Source: SAR116 cluster bacterium (GTDB lineage Bacteria; Pseudomonadota; Alphaproteobacteria; Puniceispirillales; UBA1172). Taken from it: a stretch of 8,813 nucleotides of DNA. The notes beneath the pieces were generated by a model. It was not told where the DNA came from and searched no databases. It saw only the letters and a list, made by a program, of their open reading frames with translations. The stretch spans positions 1 to 8,813 of the forward strand of contig NZIT01000002.1 of the NCBI GenBank assembly GCA_002691725.1, in the 5' to 3' direction. This document shows, piece by piece, positions 6,176-8,813 of this stretch (its first letter is position 1; each line of letters opens with the position of its first letter). The position numbers and the translations under genes are program-made.

Positions 6176-8813
6176 TCAGGCCGCCACCGCCTCCTTCTCA
6201 GCCAGGCCAACGTTGCCGCGCTCGCTGGGGGGAACCAGCAGCTTGAAGCGGTCTTTCCAGCTGTTCCAATCGGCAAGGATTGCCGAGGCTTTGGTACTGC
6301 CGGTTTCGGCCACATAGGCCTCGAGCAGTGGCTTGAGCAACGCCTCCTGCTCAGGAGTCGTCAGCGGGCAGATCGCCACGATCTCCGGGTTCACCCGAGC
6401 GGTGAGGCGATCGTCTTCATCGAGCAAGAAGGCCACACCACCAGTCATGCCAGCAGCCACGTTGCGGCCAGTGCTGCCCAACACCACCACAACGCCACCA
6501 GTCATGTATTCACAGCAGTGATCACCAGCACCTTCAACAACGGTGCGTGCACCGCTATTGCGGACGCCAAAGCGTTCACCGGCGCGGCCGTAGGCAAACA
6601 GCTCACCGCCCGTTGCGCCATAGAGGCAAGTATTGCCGAGGATCACCTGACTGCCAGGGTCATTGCCACTGCTGGGGGGCACCACAGTGATACGTCCACC
6701 GCAAAGACCTTTGCCGACGTAGTCGTTGGCCTCGCCGACCAGGCGCACATTCATGCCCTGCACGTTGAAGGCACCGAAGCTCTGACCTGCAAACCCCTCG
6801 AAGGTGAGGTTGAGCTGACCCTTGAACCCGGTGTTGCCATGACGTGCAGCGATCTCGCCGGCCAGGCGAGCGCAGACGCTGCGATCGGTGTTGATGATCG
6901 GCACGGTACGGGCCAACTGACCATGGCCCTCGATGGCCGCCATCAGTTCGGCATCGGCGAGTAGCTGATCTTCAAGGATCGGCCCATTGCTATGGGCCTC
7001 ACTGGCGTGCTGCAACCAGGAGCGGTCTTCAGCGCCAGCAATCGGAGCCAACAGGCAGGACAAATCCAGGGCCTGGGTCTTGGCCAACTGCACCTGACGA
7101 GCCTTCAGCAGCTCCGTGCGGCCGATCAACTCCTGCAGGCTGGCGACACCCAGCACGCTGAGCAGCTGGCGGACCTCTTCAGCGACAAAGAGGAAGAAGT
7201 TGACCACCTGTTCTGGCAGACCGGGGAAACGCTTGCGCAGGTTTTCCTTCTGCGTTGCCACGCCGACCGGGCAGTTATTGGTGTGACAAACGCGGGCCAT
7301 GATGCAGCCCTCAGCGATCATCGCGACCGAGCCGAAGCCGTACTCCTCTGCGCCCAGCAAAGCGGCAATCACCACATCCCAACCGGTCTTGAGGCCGCCA
7401 TCGGCGCGCAGCAGCACGCGATTGCGCAAACCGTTTTCCAGCAGTGAGCGGTGCACCTCGGTCAGACCCATTTCCCAGGGACCACCGGCGTGCTTGATCG
7501 AGCTCAATGGAGAAGCGCCCGTGCCGCCGTCATGGCCGGAGATCTGGATCACATCGGCATTGGCCTTAGCAACACCAGCGGCGATGGTGCCGATGCCGAT
7601 CTCAGCCACCAACTTGACGCTCACGCGAGCCGCTGGGTGCACCTGGTGCAGGTCGTGAATCAGCTGCGCCAGATCCTCAATCGAATAGATGTCGTGGTGC
7701 GGCGGCGGCGAGATCAGAGCCACACCCGGCTTGCTGTTGCGCAGCCAAGCGATGTATGGGTCCACCTTGGGGCCGGGCAGCTGACCGCCTTCACCTGGCT
7801 TGGCACCCTGAGCCACTTTGATCTCAAGCTGCTTGCCGCTGCGCAGGTATTCCGGGGTCACACCGAAACGACCTGAAGCGATCTGCTTGATCGCAGAGCA
7901 GGCGGTGTCGCCATTGCGCAGGCCGCCAATGCTGGGGAGCACCTTGGAGCGCCCCTCACCATCCACATCGTTGAGCATGTTGAAGCGGGCGGGATCTTCC
8001 CCGCCCTCACCGCTGTTGCTCTTGCCGCCGATGCGGTTCATGGCAACGGCCAACACCTCATGGGCTTCGCGGGAGAGCGCTCCAAGGCTCATGCCACCGG
8101 TGCAGAAGCGGGCGCAGATGCTTTCAACGCTCTCGACTTGATCCATCGGCAACGGCGTTGGGGCCGGCTTGAGCTCGAGCAGGTCGCGCAGGGTGGTGAC
8201 GGGCCGGTTTTCCAGCAGCGTCTTGTAGGTGGAGAAGTGGTCGTAACCGGGTCCAGCCTTCACTGCGGCGTGAAGAGCCTTGGCCATCTCAGGGCTGTTG
8301 AGGTGGTATTCGCCACCGGTGCGGTACTGCACAAAGCCCATGAACTCGAGCTTGGTGCGGTTGAGTTCGGGGAACGCCTTGGCGTGCAGGCTGAGGGTTT
8401 CACTGGCCAGATCGGTGATCGAGAGTCCAGCCACCCGGCTGGTGGTGCCAGCGAAGGCCAAATCGATCAGATCGGCGCCAATGCCAATGGCCTCGAAGAT
8501 CTGAGCGCCGTGATAGCTGGCCAGCAAGGAAATGCCGATCTTGGAGAGGATCTTGCGCAGCCCGTTTTCCAGGGCTAGGCGCACGTTGGCCTGAACCTGA
8601 TCCACGGTGAGGGCAGGCAGCTTGCCCAGCTCGATGGCCTTGCGCACCTTGGGTTGGTCGAGCCAATGGCGGCTGGTTTCCCAGGTGAGCCAGGGGCAAA
8701 CGGCACTGGCACCAAAACCAATCAGACAGGCCAGGTGGTGGGTGCTCCAGCACTGAGCCGTGTCAACAACGATGGAGGTTTGCAAGCGCAACCCCAGCCG
8801 CAGCAGGTGGTGG
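6176..8813 (-). CDS. gltB: Ferredoxin-dependent glutamate synthase, C-terminal 878 residues (start beyond right edge)
   Basis: Converts 2-oxoglutarate and glutamine to two glutamates with reduced ferredoxin, in the cytoplasm (GOGAT half of GS-GOGAT). The frame stays open to the right edge; the first visible residues ([20 protein letters not shown]) continue the family's central domain, so the TTG at 8791 is internal. Next comes the FMN-binding synthase domain (about 6900-8150), with [36 protein letters not shown] and [13 protein letters not shown]. The 3Fe-4S ligands are Cys codons at 7304-7306, 7286-7288 and 7271-7273 (C-x5-C-x4-C). The segment between GEDPARF and [13 protein letters not shown] ([25 protein letters not shown] region) matches the extra loop that marks ferredoxin rather than NADPH enzymes. 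The GXGXG C-terminal domain occupies about 6179-6900. The whole enzyme is usually about 1500-1550 residues, so the N-terminal glutaminase domain lies outside. No frameshift or missing motif seen. Also called glsF. Confidence 0.97.
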   Translation of the reverse strand, partial: HHLLRLGLRLQTSIVVDTAQCWSTHHLACLIGFGASAVCPWLTWETSRHWLDQPKVRKAIELGKLPALTVDQVQANVRLALENGLRKILSKIGISLLASYHGAQIFEAIGIGADLIDLAFAGTTSRVAGLSITDLASETLSLHAKAFPELNRTKLEFMGFVQYRTGGEYHLNSPEMAKALHAAVKAGPGYDHFSTYKTLLENRPVTTLRDLLELKPAPTPLPMDQVESVESICARFCTGGMSLGALSREAHEVLAVAMNRIGGKSNSGEGGEDPARFNMLNDVDGEGRSKVLPSIGGLRNGDTACSAIKQIASGRFGVTPEYLRSGKQLEIKVAQGAKPGEGGQLPGPKVDPYIAWLRNSKPGVALISPPPHHDIYSIEDLAQLIHDLHQVHPAARVSVKLVAEIGIGTIAAGVAKANADVIQISGHDGGTGASPLSSIKHAGGPWEMGLTEVHRSLLENGLRNRVLLRADGGLKTGWDVVIAALLGAEEYGFGSVAMIAEGCIMARVCHTNNCPVGVATQKENLRKRFPGLPEQVVNFFLFVAEEVRQLLSVLGVASLQELIGRTELLKARQVQLAKTQALDLSCLLAPIAGAEDRSWLQHASEAHSNGPILEDQLLADAELMAAIEGHGQLARTVPIINTDRSVCARLAGEIAARHGNTGFKGQLNLTFEGFAGQSFGAFNVQGMNVRLVGEANDYVGKGLCGGRITVVPPSSGNDPGSQVILGNTCLYGATGGELFAYGRAGERFGVRNSGARTVVEGAGDHCCEYMTGGVVVVLGSTGRNVAAGMTGGVAFLLDEDDRLTARVNPEIVAICPLTTPEQEALLKPLLEAYVAETGSTKASAILADWNSWKDRFKLLVPPSERGNVGLAEKEAVAA

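Noticed and set aside
6104..6964. Plus-strand open frame of 286 codons
   Set aside because: It lies antisense to the conserved GXGXG domain of glutamate synthase; its protein is low-complexity and Ala/His/Gly-rich with no family signature, as expected of a mirror frame in GC-rich coding DNA.
8789..8791. TTG as start of the glutamate synthase gene
   Set aside because: The same frame continues to the right edge with conserved family sequence (HHLLRLGL), so this TTG is an internal Leu codon.

Overview
The window looks like chromosome of a cyanobacterium, most likely of the Synechococcus/Cyanobium group. This is inferred from a ferredoxin-type glutamate synthase of cyanobacterial/plastid character and a moderately high GC content; no marker gene settles the genus. 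All three genes lie on the minus strand, so the biological order runs from the right edge to the left, and coding density is nearly complete.

Right part (6176-8813): the C-terminal 878 residues of ferredoxin-dependent glutamate synthase (gltB, also called glsF), a core nitrogen-assimilation enzyme. Its start lies beyond the right edge. A 70-base gap (6106-6175) follows, with no recognisable terminator and a small hairpin directly against the next start codon.

Middle and left (1-6105): a two-partner secretion (type Vb) pair. The first gene (4519-6105) encodes an outer-membrane TpsB transporter of the FhaC/ShlB/HecB family, with signal peptide, two POTRA domains and a 16-strand-type barrel ending in Phe. 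Its stop overlaps the start of the second gene in a TGATG junction. The second gene is the secreted TpsA partner. It is a single uninterrupted reading frame of 1506 codons that runs off the left edge without a stop, so its true size is unknown.

The passenger has a signal peptide and an N-terminal TPS secretion domain. It does not continue into an obvious long haemagglutinin beta-helix. A Cys-containing, Gln/Pro/Ser-rich middle leads into a tandem array of at least seven diverged beta-sandwich-like modules (residues about 705-1506). Each module keeps a Lys in its first strand and a Glu in a middle strand, and all six complete modules keep an Asn in the last strand. This is the layout of CnaB/SpaA-type intramolecular isopeptide domains. 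Six of the seven also carry a Cys pair at near-constant positions. A Cys-rich, possibly doubly cross-linked stalk exported by two-partner secretion is the most interesting feature here. The cross-links are inferred from residue pattern only.

Working model: TpsB and TpsA are made together by translational coupling, TpsA crosses the outer membrane through TpsB, and the stalk modules fold and lock outside the cell as a surface adhesin or exoprotein. Nothing suggests a functional link to glutamate synthase beyond shared orientation.
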